Below the pieces are notes generated by a model, which worked only from the letters and a program-made list of their open reading frames with translations, was not told where the DNA came from and ran no database searches. A stretch of 53,269 nucleotides of DNA from Beroe ovata (taxonomy: Eukaryota; Ctenophora; Nuda; Beroida; Beroidae), in NCBI GenBank assembly GCA_946803715.1, contig CAMPET010000077.1, forward strand, positions 6,498-59,766, in the 5' to 3' direction. The translations under genes were made by a program, and so were the position numbers. How positions within the stretch are numbered: position 1 is the stretch's first letter; the number at the start of each line of letters is the position of its first letter. Below are positions 12,500-23,213 of the stretch, one piece after another.

Positions 12500-13379
12500 C
12501 TTAGGAGAAATGGGCTTGTGAGATAAAGGGTCAAAACTAGTCCATCAAAAAAACAGAACACAAATCAAGTATAAATTGAAAATTTTTCATTGGGATTTAG
12601 ATTAGGAGAGACTAGATAGGGTCAGTGGGATTCACTACTGGGTCAGCAAGGGGTCAGAATGGGGTCTTTGATATACTTTCATAAGATCCAGAGAGATCCC
12701 CTGCTATATACCTTGAAGCCATAAGGATGATCTGAATCCACCTTTACATCCTATGAATATCTTATCAAACACTGTGGATGTTATGAACGAAAACACCCGT
12801 TAAGTGGGCATGCTACACTGAATCAGAACATGAGTTAAATTGTATGAGCATCAAAATTGAAACGTTTCAAAACAATCAAACAATCAAATGAGGACATATC
12901 CATACCCATGCATTAACTCCCATGTACAACTCGAATGATGGTCCACAACCTAAGTTGAATCAATTGCAAAAAAATTGGCTGTCGATGATAGCCCCTGTCG
13001 AGAATTTCATTGCGCGCGTGCCGCAAATTATTCTCACTAGCTGGCGCTCGCCGCTTCGCGGCTCGCGTCAGCTGGGCCTAGCATCGCCAGGCAACAAAAA
13101 AATAATGTTTTGACTCCATCAGTGGAGTAAATGGCAAAAAAACATTTTCTATAAGTATTAAGTGCCTTTTTTCTTTATATTATAGACTAGAAAACCCGTC
13201 GATGGGGCGTGGTACAGTATAAATAGTGAATACGACGGGAATTTACGATCAAAATAAACGTTTGCAATTTTCTTCGTTTTTGTGATACAGGATCACGCAT
13301 AGCATGGAAAATAACCGAAAATGAATGTTGACTACGACCATAGTCATGAAAAGTACATGTCAAAGGAGAAGATTTGTGT

Positions 13380-13510
13380 CTGAAGAAGTGGTGTCAAGAA
13401 ACACTGTGTCGAGAAAATTTGTGTCCGGGAATGTGGTGTCACGATCATGTGGAGAAGTGCCAAGAGAGAGAGAGAGAGTGATGTCAGGAGCAATGGTGTC
13501 ATAGAAAGCT
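13380..13510. repeat. Degenerate TGGTGTCA/TGTGTC repeat tract
   Basis: Six or more loose units of about 17-20 bp carrying GTGTC or TGATGTCA with purine-rich spacers, plus an (AG)n run. Same core as the TGACACCACT tracts elsewhere, in reverse orientation. Confidence 0.65.
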
Positions 13511-13707
13511 CCACCAAGTTCAATGGAAGTACTATACACTGCAGTACTCTCTGAACTTGGGAGTCACGGGACGACGGGACTTGGCTCGCATCCCGGTCGC
13601 GTACGACTTGGGTTGGGCTCGAGAGATATTGATGTCAGGAGGAGTGGCTTCAAACGNCTCAAATTTGATTGTAATAAGTAGTGTTGATAAAATTAAGTTG
13701 ATAATAT

Positions 13708-13729
13708 CAAGGGGCTGGCAAGCCCCTTG
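13708..13729. repeat. Hairpin with TGGCAA loop (copy 1)
   Basis: Stem CAAGGGGC / GCCCCTTG, loop TGGCAA, followed by GCAGC. Compare copy 2 at 13966-13983. Confidence 0.85.
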
Positions 13730-13807
13730 CAGCATCTGTAGGTTTTTATTGTTAAATGAATTCTTTATTTACTGTTGCATTGTACTACCCTATTCTTCTG
13801 CAGGAAA

Positions 13808-15430
13808 ATGTCAGTTGCATCATGTGCTCAGAAAAGGCTTCAATGGGCTCTCATAGGCTTTTCTCTTATACTTGTGTTATTCTGCACCCTGGTGCAGATT
13901 TTCATTGTACAGAATGAATTGGGTAAAAGAATTTGAGCCAACTTGATTACTCCTTTTATTGATCAGGGCGCTGGCAAGCGCCCGCAGCCACGGAAAAAAT
14001 GGGCGTGGTCCCGGCCCGGAGGNACAATTCTTAATTGTTTTTGGATATAATATATATATATATATATATATCATGAGATACTCTTATCATTATGTATGTC
14101 TAAATTTCAGGACTTTCAAGTACTCTCTGGTTCCCATCCCTGGTATTGACCTTGTTGTTTGGAATCAACTTCTTGAAATGCTACAGCATTGATACAACTT
14201 CAAAGTCTTGTGGAGAAGCTCCAAATATTCAGACTGCTGGATGGAGATACTGTCCATTTCATGGGTGTGCAGGTAGATCTGATGGATTTTTGTCATAAGT
14301 GTGGTGCTAAGGCTTTGGGATATGGACATTTCCAAGGTGCTTAGCTAAAAAGTTGCCAATTTCAAGTTTTCCAATGTTTTTCTGACAGGAAGTGTCCCTG
14401 AAAACTCTCGGCATTGTCATCAATGTAATGTGTGTGTTATCCAAAGAGATCACCACTGTCACTTCATAGGGAGATGTATCGGACAGAAAAACCTTCCTTA
14501 CTTCATGGTAAGCTGAGTGCCAACTTGTATTCTGAATTTGAAAACCCAATATCTATGGATTGTTCATTGCTTATATACTCCTGAACTTTCTAATTTCAGG
14601 TTTTAGCAATATCTCTTTTCACAGCAAGTGCTATATATACCCTCTGTAACATTTGCTATGTAGTTACCCACGAGACACCAAGCACCTTCATCATCAATGC
14701 TATTGCTCCTATCCAGGTATCAACTTGCTAATTGCTTTTTAAATCATGAATATTCAGTTTTGTCATAATTTGTATAGGAATTTACTAACAGTACAAAATT
14801 AATGCAAAGCTGAGACCAGAAGCTGGTTGCCTGTAAACTTATTATAGGTACTACCCTTATCACCTGACTAATCTCCCCATTTCAGATCATGTGGTACTTC
14901 TTTGGATATGTTACTCTAGATCAAGCATTGGTATCCATCAATATCATTATTGCATTAGGATCATTGATTGGTTCCTCAATGCTTGTTTACCATGAATACA
15001 ATGTGAGTTTCTTGCTTATCAGTAAATGAGTCCACTTGTTATAATGGTTACCTCGATCATTTTCTCCCACAAAATTTGACATCCTATTTTCAGCTTCTAT
15101 TTCACAACAAACCCTTCCTCACAAAGTCTATGCCTATTGCTAGCAGTGGAGTTGTAACAATGTCCAAGACAGAACGCTTACAGGAGGTGAGGCTGCTTAG
15201 TTTGGACATGTCAAATGATTTTTCATGAAAAATTCTAAAACCAGATTAGATTAATCACAAAGTGGCACTGAAATCTTTCTTTAAGTCTTTTTCGGAAAGA
15301 ACTTCTACTTATCTCACCTAGCACCTGACTCTATTGATAGGTGTTTGGAAAGAAATGGTACATGTTCTTTTTCAACCCAGCGCACCAAAGTCCATCCCAA
15401 AGACAATCCACTATCACAAAGCACATGTAG
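13808..15430 (+). CDS. DHHC-type protein S-acyltransferase, four TM (ZDHHC22/24-like)
   Basis: Transfers palmitate to protein cysteines at a membrane. Exons 13808-13922, 14111-14272, 14389-14507, 14600-14716, 14886-15002, 15094-15186, 15341-15430; phases agree and give 270 aa. Order: short N-terminus, TM1 (ALIGFSLILVLFCTLVQIFI), TM2 (LWFPSLVLTLLFGINFL), then the zinc-binding Cys-rich domain with CPFHGC, CHQCNVC and catalytic RDHHCHFIGRCIG, then TM3 in 14600-14716 and TM4 in 14886-15002. The compact size and short C-terminal tail resemble ZDHHC22/24 more than the ankyrin-type members; this subfamily call is from memory of family layout. Intron 1 contains an (AT)n run, an ambiguous base at 14023 and a short hairpin repeat. 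An AATAAA lies at 15701-15706, a plausible polyadenylation signal. Confidence 0.9.
13966..13983. repeat. Hairpin with TGGCAA loop (copy 2)
   Basis: Stem GGGCGC / GCGCCC with the identical loop TGGCAA and the same GCAGC following; lies in intron 1 of the DHHC gene. Confidence 0.85.
14049..14072. repeat. (AT)n microsatellite
   Basis: About 12 AT units in DHHC intron 1. Confidence 0.95.
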
Positions 15431-15946
15431 ACGGTTAGTTCACTAGCCTTTCTTTAGTTATAGATGTTACGCTATTAGGACATTAGGTGGTGACTTGTGT
15501 TCCAAGTCCAAAAACCCACAGACATCATTCCGCGGTTCTCGTGATTTTGTTAACTTGCAATGTTATTTGGTTTTATGGCAGGTTCGGACTTAGCATATAA
15601 TAATGAAAAAAAGTTGGTTGTTATTAATAGATTATTATGTTTTCTCATCAGTATTAAATAAGTTTGAGCTATCTTATAATCAGTAATAATGCAATTATTT
15701 AATAAATATGACCTCGATTGTCTGGCAGTTAGTTAGTTCAATTATCGAAACTTAGAGCAATGATATTTACCCTTTGTACAATTTTCTTATTGATACACCA
15801 TGTTCTATTTTATAAATTTAATTTCTAATTTTCCAGTCTACACTTGTGTTATTTGAGATTATTTGTCAAGTCATGGTAGAGTCCTCAAATGTCTCAATTT
15901 TGTTTGACCGTAGCAATGCCATTATGAACTGCAACACAGGTAGATA
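15431..15946. other. AT-rich spacer between DHHC gene and BTBD9
   Basis: AATAAA at 15701-15706 likely ends the DHHC transcript. No other feature seen; the BTBD9 promoter must be in the remaining ~240 bp. Confidence 0.6.
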
Positions 15947-18752
15947 ATGGCTGGAGCAGATTGGTGTAAAGGAAACATCAACCACAGTAGAGAAATGTCG
16001 TTGCAGCTGGGGAACCTGCTGAAAGACAGCGAATTTGAGGGCGATGTCACTATTAAATGTGGTGGATCGCGGTCATTCTCATGTCACAAAGCTATCCTAG
16101 CTGCCCGTTCCAAGTACTTCAAAGCACTTCTCTATGGAAGTATGAAGGAGTCTCAACCCGGTGCAGTAATTGAGATTAAGGACACCAACCCTGAGACATT
16201 TGAGATACTTCTGGAATACCTCTACTCGTGTAATGTGAGTCTGTCTCGGATCCCGACAGCTCAGGTGTTGCAACTGCTGGAACTAGCACACAGATACGAG
16301 TTATCCCTCCTTGAGGATGACATCTGTCTGTATCTCCGAACTCAGATAAACGTGGCTAACGCTGCTGAAATCTGCCAACTGGCAACTTTCTACAACTTGG
16401 CAAGACTCCAAGAGCACTGTCTCGTTCTGATCGATGCTAACCCGAGTGATTCGTTGGTTAACTTTGCTGACTTATCCTATCACACGGTGCATGCCATACT
16501 GAAGAGAGACAGTTATCCCCTCCCTGAGATGGACATTTTCCTATTCGTACAGAAGTGGTTGAGTGACAATGCTCACAGTGTTTCCGAGGCTGAGAGACAG
16601 TTTCTCTTGAACGACATCCGACTCTCACTCATCTCACCGGAGGACTTATTTCTCAAGATTATTCCAACGAAACTCTTCACCAGTGAGAGGATTCTCGATG
16701 CTCTACGAGATCAGACCCTCCTAAATCACGTGGATCTCCCTCATAGGGGAATTAGTTCTTCTGATGTGGACCTTGTAACCAGTGGTTCTATCATGAGTGT
16801 TGTATCGGGGGAGAATGGCGAGGTGTTGTTCACTCACTTTGACCAGGGAGGAGATAGACCCCACTGCAGACACACTATCGGAGACGAGAATGGTATTACG
16901 GTGAAGTTCCTCTTCCCGCATATTGTCAACAAGATATCCTTCCTCCTTCCCAGTAATAAAGAGTTTAATAGACTCTACAGCTATCAGGTAACTTGGATAA
17001 GCTGTGATTTCTTTTTTTCTAAGTCTGGTTGGACAAAATAGAGAGAATGTTTTATGTCCTGGTCACAAATTGCAAATAAAAACCACAGTTTTATTGAATG
17101 GTCTTTACAACACGAGTCTCTCGAGATGACTGACTATTCAAAACCCCATCTACTGGCATGTAATCACAGGTACTGATTTCTCTTAACTCCAAGACATGGA
17201 AAGTGGTGGCAGACTATTCGGAGTTTCACTGTCACGGCTGGCAGCACATTATCCTACCGTGTCCTAAATCTGTGTCCTACATCAGGATTCAGGGTCTGTG
17301 GTGTTCGACCAGCAAAACATTCTGTATTGAACAGATGAGTGTCAGGTAAGGTGGCTCCCATCATCGGTGTCTTTATTGACTGAGCGCATAATACCTATGG
17401 AGTATGGATATTGGATTGTTTATTAAATCACTTCAACTCGCTTAAATTCGGTTTTCATTGATAATATAATGGTGGTTAGATTTGGGTCGACGCTTATCCG
17501 TATACAATTATAGTTGTGCAAGTATGTTTGATTCATTATTGATATCGTCCGCTTCTATTTCCATCAGGTTAGATAATAGTTCCGAAGTGGTGTCAGTGGA
17601 TGGTAACGGTGTCATAGAGCCGAGTGAGAACATTGCCACTATCGAGAGAGGAGCGATCGTGGTGGAGGGTGTCTCGAAACAGAGATCCACCCTGCTAAAC
17701 GGCAACACCACCCAATACGATTGGGAGGACGGATACACGTGCCATCAGGTACGAGTCACGTGGTCGTGATGTGTGGTAACATAGCAACGCGTGACACCGC
17801 ATCGCGCTACGCACAACGCGTTGTGCGTGAAATGGTATCTCACCCGTCTTATTTCCATAGGTGGGTTCCGGAGCTATTGTTGTTCTGCTCAACCAGCCGT
17901 ATCTGTTATCCAGTGTCTCCCTGCTTCTCTGGGACTGTGATACCCGATGTTACAGCTACATTTTATCTGTCAGTAAGGTAGGTATTTAGATGTGATGTTG
18001 TGTTACACATTGAGGAGTACCAGTGCTGAAAAGAGCGAAATTTCGCATCCGCCTAAGAAATCATTCTACATTTTCACCACCGGTTGTCCGGTACCGCCTT
18101 TATCTGCTGAGTTACGCTCCTCTGCAATGGTGTTTGCTCCTTCACAAAGTTATTCTCACACTCAGGACAGGAGAGAGTGGGTGGATGTGGCAGATAAAAG
18201 CGATGAGAAGTGTAGTTCATGGCAGCACCTCACTTTTCCCTTACAACCGGTTTCCTATATCCGGGTTATAGGAACCCAGGTGAGCGAGAGAGAGGTGAAA
18301 CTTGCGTGTGATATTTGAAATTATCTATAGTACGCGACTGTGAGGAGAATCACTATAAAGTTTCCCTTTACGACGGGAAAATGTACTTAATGCGTGTGTG
18401 ACACAAATTTGATAAGATCATACCGTAGTGACATGTGTTACATTTGGGTTGTGTGTGTTACATTTGATTGTGTGTGACACAAACTTAACGAAGTGATGTA
18501 AGATCCTCAAACATTAGTTCTCGGTGTGAAAGTACTCGGAGTGTACCTAGGTGATTACAGATTATGTACTCGGAGTGTAGGTAATTAATTGATTTTGATT
18601 GGGTTTGTGATTACACTATAGTTTACGACACTGCTCACTTTCAGAATTCTGCTAACGCTGTCTTCCACTTGGTCCATCTTGAGTCACCCTCTCAGAACAG
18701 TATAGCTGTCTCTGACAGAAGTTCAGTGAAGAGTGACACCAGTGACACCTGA
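15947..18752 (+). CDS. BTBD9: BTBD9-like BTB/BACK protein with two F5/8C-like domains
   Basis: BTB proteins of this kind act as cullin-3 adaptors; BTBD9 is tied to neuronal and iron-related phenotypes in bilaterians. Exons 15947-16987, 17170-17345, 17568-17748, 17861-17977, 18166-18279, 18645-18752; phases agree, 578 aa (human about 612). The first exon encodes BTB (FSCHKAILAARSKYFKALLYGSM), then BACK (~140-240). The later exons encode two repeated beta-sandwich units; the second has the BTBD9 signatures LLNGNTTQYDWEDGYTCHQ, LLLWDCDTRCYSY and the paired YIRVIGTQ. The exon-2 acceptor was placed at 17169/17170 because it restores the family block YSYQVLISLNSKTWKVVADY. An AATAAA at 19352 would imply a ~600-nt 3' UTR. 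Confidence 0.95.
17809..17828. repeat. Perfect 20-bp palindrome
   Basis: ACGCACAACGCGTTGTGCGT, no spacer, in a BTBD9 intron 33 bp before exon 4. Confidence 0.9.
18360..18600. repeat. TGTGTGACACAAA / TGTTACATTTG repeats in BTBD9 last intron
   Basis: Loose tandem units: TGTGTGACACAAA twice, GTGTTACATTTG twice, then TACTCGGAGTGTA twice. No coding potential. Confidence 0.65.
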
Positions 18753-19554
18753 TAGGCTGGTCTCATCAATGATGTGACTCATCACTCATTATGTCTGATG
18801 TCATCACTAGTGACAAATGACAAGATGGTCATGCGTGTTTGCGATGTAGAGAGTGCTTTACGCTGTACTCGGCTAGAACGCTGACGGAGTTACCCCATAT
18901 TTTGACAGAGTGACGGAATGTCATTCGCGTGTTTGATACTTCGACTTGTGGGGAACCGTGTTGCTGTATTCGTGTTCACATGTGCCGTGAAGAACTCATT
19001 ATGAGACTTAACGGAGTTGAGAAAAATGAATTATCTATGGAGCTTTGAACTTTTGAAGAAGACTGTGATACGTATTCGCACAAAGTTTTTCAAACATAGC
19101 TCTATTAAATCAAATTGTATCATCGTTTTCGATGAAAGCTAACTGCTGACGTACAGAAACAAAGCCTATGATTGTTAATCAATTTCATACGTACCTATTG
19201 AATTTGTTTGACTGACTAATGGAACTGATAATTGATTTTATAAAGTACGTAGAACAATTAAATCTGGTACGAATCGTACCATTACCTATTCATTTTTGTT
19301 GCAAATAGGTTATCGGTATATCATTATCTTTTGAGCTGTATAATTTGTCAAAATAAATTGTTTACTTTCACAAATTTAGTTGTTTTGTTCATTCGGTTTT
19401 ATTTTTACATTATGGGCACTCTATTGGGTAATCCACTGCACTGGTAAATCGTGACTTTCCAGTCATCAATTCCTTTGGTTTTGACTATTGAAAAAGGTCA
19501 TGAAAAACATGGAAATTGAAACATTAAACTTTTTGAGTTGAATTCTGATTCAGC
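18753..19554. other. Spacer between BTBD9 and ALG12
   Basis: BTBD9 3' UTR and flank with AATAAA at 19352-19357. AT-rich, no gene seen. The ALG12 promoter should be in the last ~200 bp. Confidence 0.55.
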
Positions 19555-22500
19555 ATGGCAGACATTATCAAGTTCAAGCTCAAGAGAGATGAATGTGGGT
19601 TACTTGCTGTGGTTTGTCTGTATCTCACACTGTGCCCCTACAACAAGGTACAACATTGAGCTTATGAAATTCGTCACTATGTTCGACCTATACTTTACTT
19701 GTGTTAGAAATAGCATCTGTCGAGCGGTCTCGTGTGATTCTAAATCATTATTTCAGTTTCACCCTTTCCGAAAACACTTGTTTCGGGGGTAAACAGCATT
19801 CCTGTGAAATTATTACACCACCGCTATGATAAAATCCCATACTATCGCAGGTAGAAGAAAGTTTCAACACACAGGCTATACATGACATGATATACAATAC
19901 CAAGTACATCTACTACTACGATCATATCACCTTCTCTGGTAAGAAATGAGTTTTTTTTTCAACTTTCTCCTTTGTAAAATTTCCTTTTTCAATAATTCTC
20001 CCAATTAATCATTCCCCTCCTTATTCGATTTAGTACCATTTTTTCCAACTCAGGGGTACTCCCTCTCAGCTCTCTATGTTTTTTAGGTGCGGTTCCACGA
20101 ACGTTTGTAGGCGCCCTATCAGTGGCGCTCCCCACGGGCGCTGTAACCTATGTCACTGGGTGCTCGAAGGCGCTGACTTACGCTGTAGCGCGACTTTTAT
20201 TGGGATTCTACGTTGTCTGGAGCTTCAGTACCTTCCGGAGAGCAGTCAAAAAAGCATTTGGGAAATCTGTAAGTTATTATTGACACCGCTCTGTAACCAA
20301 TCCACTCTGACACCACTCCACTTGAACAGTTGACACCACCCCACTCTATCACCACATCACCTTGACACCACTTGACTCTGACACCACTATAGTTTGACAC
20401 CACTTCACTCTGACACCACTATAGTTTGACACCACTCCTCGCTGACACCACTCCTCGCTGACACCACTTCACTCTGACACCACTCCTCGCTGACACCACA
20501 CTGTCGCAGGTGGCAAGCTGGGTGGTCATTATCATGATAACTCAGTTTCACTTTCTGTTCTACGCATCACGTACTCTGCCCAACACATTCGGCATGTGTG
20601 CCTGTCTGGTGGCTACAGCCTACTGGATAAACAACGAGTGGAACACTTTCCTGTGGTATGTGACGCTGTGCAAACTGATTCCATCCCTCATTCTGCATGA
20701 TGTGCAAAATCGCTGTTCACTGACACCACCTATAGTTCATCGGACTCATTTACTTCGTCACAATCTACCCAGATAAATGAAATTTGCACCACTCTCTCAT
20801 TTTGCACGTGCTGACCCCAGGTGGTCTGGTATTGGTGTGCTGGTATTCCGATCTGAACTAATGATTCTTCTCGGACCCATGCTGGTTATTGAGATACTCA
20901 AGGGGAAGCTCTCATTTGACGAGGTATGATGATTATAAACTGTTCCAGTTGGTGTTAATTCCCTGTAAATTAGTTCATTGCAAAATGGAAAGCTTTGTTT
21001 ACGATGATACACAATACACATACATGATCTTTTTTCGCGATGTGACCAGATAATGACTATTTCTCCTTTTTACCCCCTTAAACCCCACTGCCCCCTCTCT
21101 TTTGCAGCTTCGCCTGCCCCCTATTTAAGTATTCAGAACTCGGGCTAGTCTGCTGACAGCGGTTACCCCCAGCTAGTATACCCAGGAATCCAGGCAGCGG
21201 CCGTCATCCTACTCCTGTGCTGCACACTCGACTCCTATCTCTGGAGATACACACTATGGCCCGAGGCCATGGTCCTCTACTACAACACTTGGCTAAACAA
21301 GAGTGGAGACTGGGGATCACAACCGTTACTATGGTAACGTGCGTCATACTATGTCTCGTGTTACACGTCATCTCACGTGCTACACATCATGTCACTTGCT
21401 AAGACACGTTGCTTCTCGTGAATAACAAGTCTTAGGGTGATGAAGCCCAAAATCCAAGGTTCAAGAGTCAAATCAAGGGTCTTGAATCAAGACCGACCGT
21501 ACCCTCACGAATCTTGGGTCAGGTTTTTCTGGTGCTTCATCTCCCCCGACCTCTGTTATGTGATACGACCTCTCATCTGCAACCCCCTATCCCCCAGGTA
21601 TTTTTATTCCGCATTACCAAGGTCCATGCTCCTAGCCTACCCTCTGAGTGTAGTGGGAGTGTTATCTGACAGGAGGATACTCGGCTTTACGCTCCCTGCT
21701 GCTATCTTCCTCTCTCTCTACTCACTGCTACCTCACAAGGAACTCAGGTACTATAGTCATTAGATGCGTATCATTGGCTAATCAGGTGTCATCATTAGAT
21801 GCGTATCATTGGCTAATCAGGTATCATCAGTGGTGAACTGTTATTTTGTTGTTTTTCAAGGTCTCGATGAATCGTGGCGGAGGTAAGGTTACATGTGAAC
21901 TATATCATATCAGATTGGATGTTCATTTCTTCACAATTACCAGGTTCATTTTATACACAGTTCCTATGTTGAATGTGGCTGCTGCCTACATCTTGTCACG
22001 ACTCTGGAGCAAGGGTAATCTTGCTAGATTATCCATCATTGGTGGACTTACTGCTAATTTGATTTGTAAGTTACAACATTGATATTCCCCCAAGGGTCCG
22101 AGAGGATTCCTTTCCAGAAAAACGCAGTTGTTTTGCATCTAATCTGTAATAATGACTTTCCACAGGTTGCAGCCTCTTCCTCTCCGCCTCATACCACAAC
22201 TACCCTGGCGGCGCCGCGATGAACGCCCTGCACAAGCAGTCATCGTGCACCCAAAATACCACCGTCTACATCGGCGATTACGCCGCCCAAAATGGCGTAT
22301 CCCGGTTCGGCGAGCAGTGCGATTCGATATTCGGTCGTCGGTGGAACTACGTTAAAACGGAAAACCTAACGGTCGATGAAATCCGGAAATTTAACTTCCT
22401 CCTGATTGAACCGAGTGAAGTTCCATCGTACAAACTCACACATACTGTCACGGATAAGTTTTACACTTACGCTGGACCGGGATTCACGCAGGAACCGCCA

Positions 22501-22584
22501 TTTTTACATATCAAAAAACGGGAAGCTATCTACCTGATGAAATCGAAAAAAATACGGAAGAAAGTGGAGGTTTTAGGTTCATAG
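19555..22584 (+). CDS. ALG12: ALG12, dolichyl-P-Man:Man7GlcNAc2-PP-dolichol alpha-1,6-mannosyltransferase
   Basis: Adds the eighth mannose to the lipid-linked N-glycan precursor in the ER lumen (GT22 family). Nine exons: 19555-19647, 19851-19938, 20087-20268, 20510-20655, 20821-20923, 21173-21333, 21598-21747, 21944-22065, 22166-22584; the phases close and give 487 aa, essentially the human length (488). Diagnostic blocks: [15 protein letters not shown] in the first luminal loop, [81 protein letters not shown]. Multiple hydrophobic spans fit the multipass fold. Intron 20269-20509 is largely a TGACACCACT-type minisatellite. I see no break or missing motif. Confidence 0.96.
20274..20505. repeat. 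TGACACCACT minisatellite in ALG12 intron 3
   Basis: About a dozen units of 16-20 bp, each starting TGACACCAC(T/C) and followed by variable CACTC, ATAGT or CCTCGC. It fills almost the whole intron up to the acceptor at 20509. Confidence 0.9.
21766..21831. repeat. Duplicated ~34-bp unit in ALG12 intron 7
   Basis: ATTAGATGCGTATCATTGGC plus CTAATCAGGT(G/A)TCATC occurs twice in direct tandem. Confidence 0.9.
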
Positions 22585-23213
22585 GTTTTCTATTTTGAGT
22601 TTTTAATGTTTGATTGTTCATCAGACAACAGTTGTGTGGCATTCAGTCACAATAGGTATTAGTTAATGGGTTGCAATATTAGTTTATGAATACACTGATT
22701 ACTTACTGATTTTACTTATTGATATTTCGTATTTTTAAACTGATCTATCATTTCAATATTCAACTGGATAGTGGATAGTGGATCAAAATTCGAAATCGAT
22801 TGAAGAATCTGATGGACTCCGTCCATCACATGATATGGGTGTGAAAATGGTGATTGGGCAATCACTGATTTAAATCCCTCGATAGTTTAATTTATCCATT
22901 GTAATCAGCCATGTTAGATTGAATGGCCCACCACGAAGCTGTACCAACTGAAACTCTGATGCGGCTGTATGAATAGTTCTCTCTGCGAGTGAGTAGATCA
23001 TTGAATACTGTATCTGGATAATGATCAATTATCCGGGGTCGTATAGAGATCCCCTAGCTCCTACTGACCTGCTGGTGAACCCCGAAATCATTTGAATTTG
23101 ATAGTATGAATTAAATTATCATATAGAAGTATAGAGATGTGTGTGTTTGAAATTGAGCAGTGACATACAGGTTGATTAAGCGTCAGAAGCGAAGTAGTAG
23201 CAACACCAGTAAG
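22585..23213. other. Spacer between ALG12 and the type II membrane gene
   Basis: AT-rich, no supported gene. A possible upstream non-coding or coding exon of the membrane gene could end before the acceptor at 23170. Confidence 0.5.

Larger units (their letters stand above)
12562..13807. other. Spacer between divergent BTAF1 (-) and ZDHHC (+)
   Basis: Should hold both promoters, but I see no clear TATA or other core element. Contents: a GC-rich patch (13015-13090) with GCTGGCGCTCGCC and CGCGGCTCGCG, degenerate TGGTGTCA repeats (13380-13510), an ambiguous base at 13657 and a 22-nt hairpin at 13708-13729. Confidence 0.6.
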
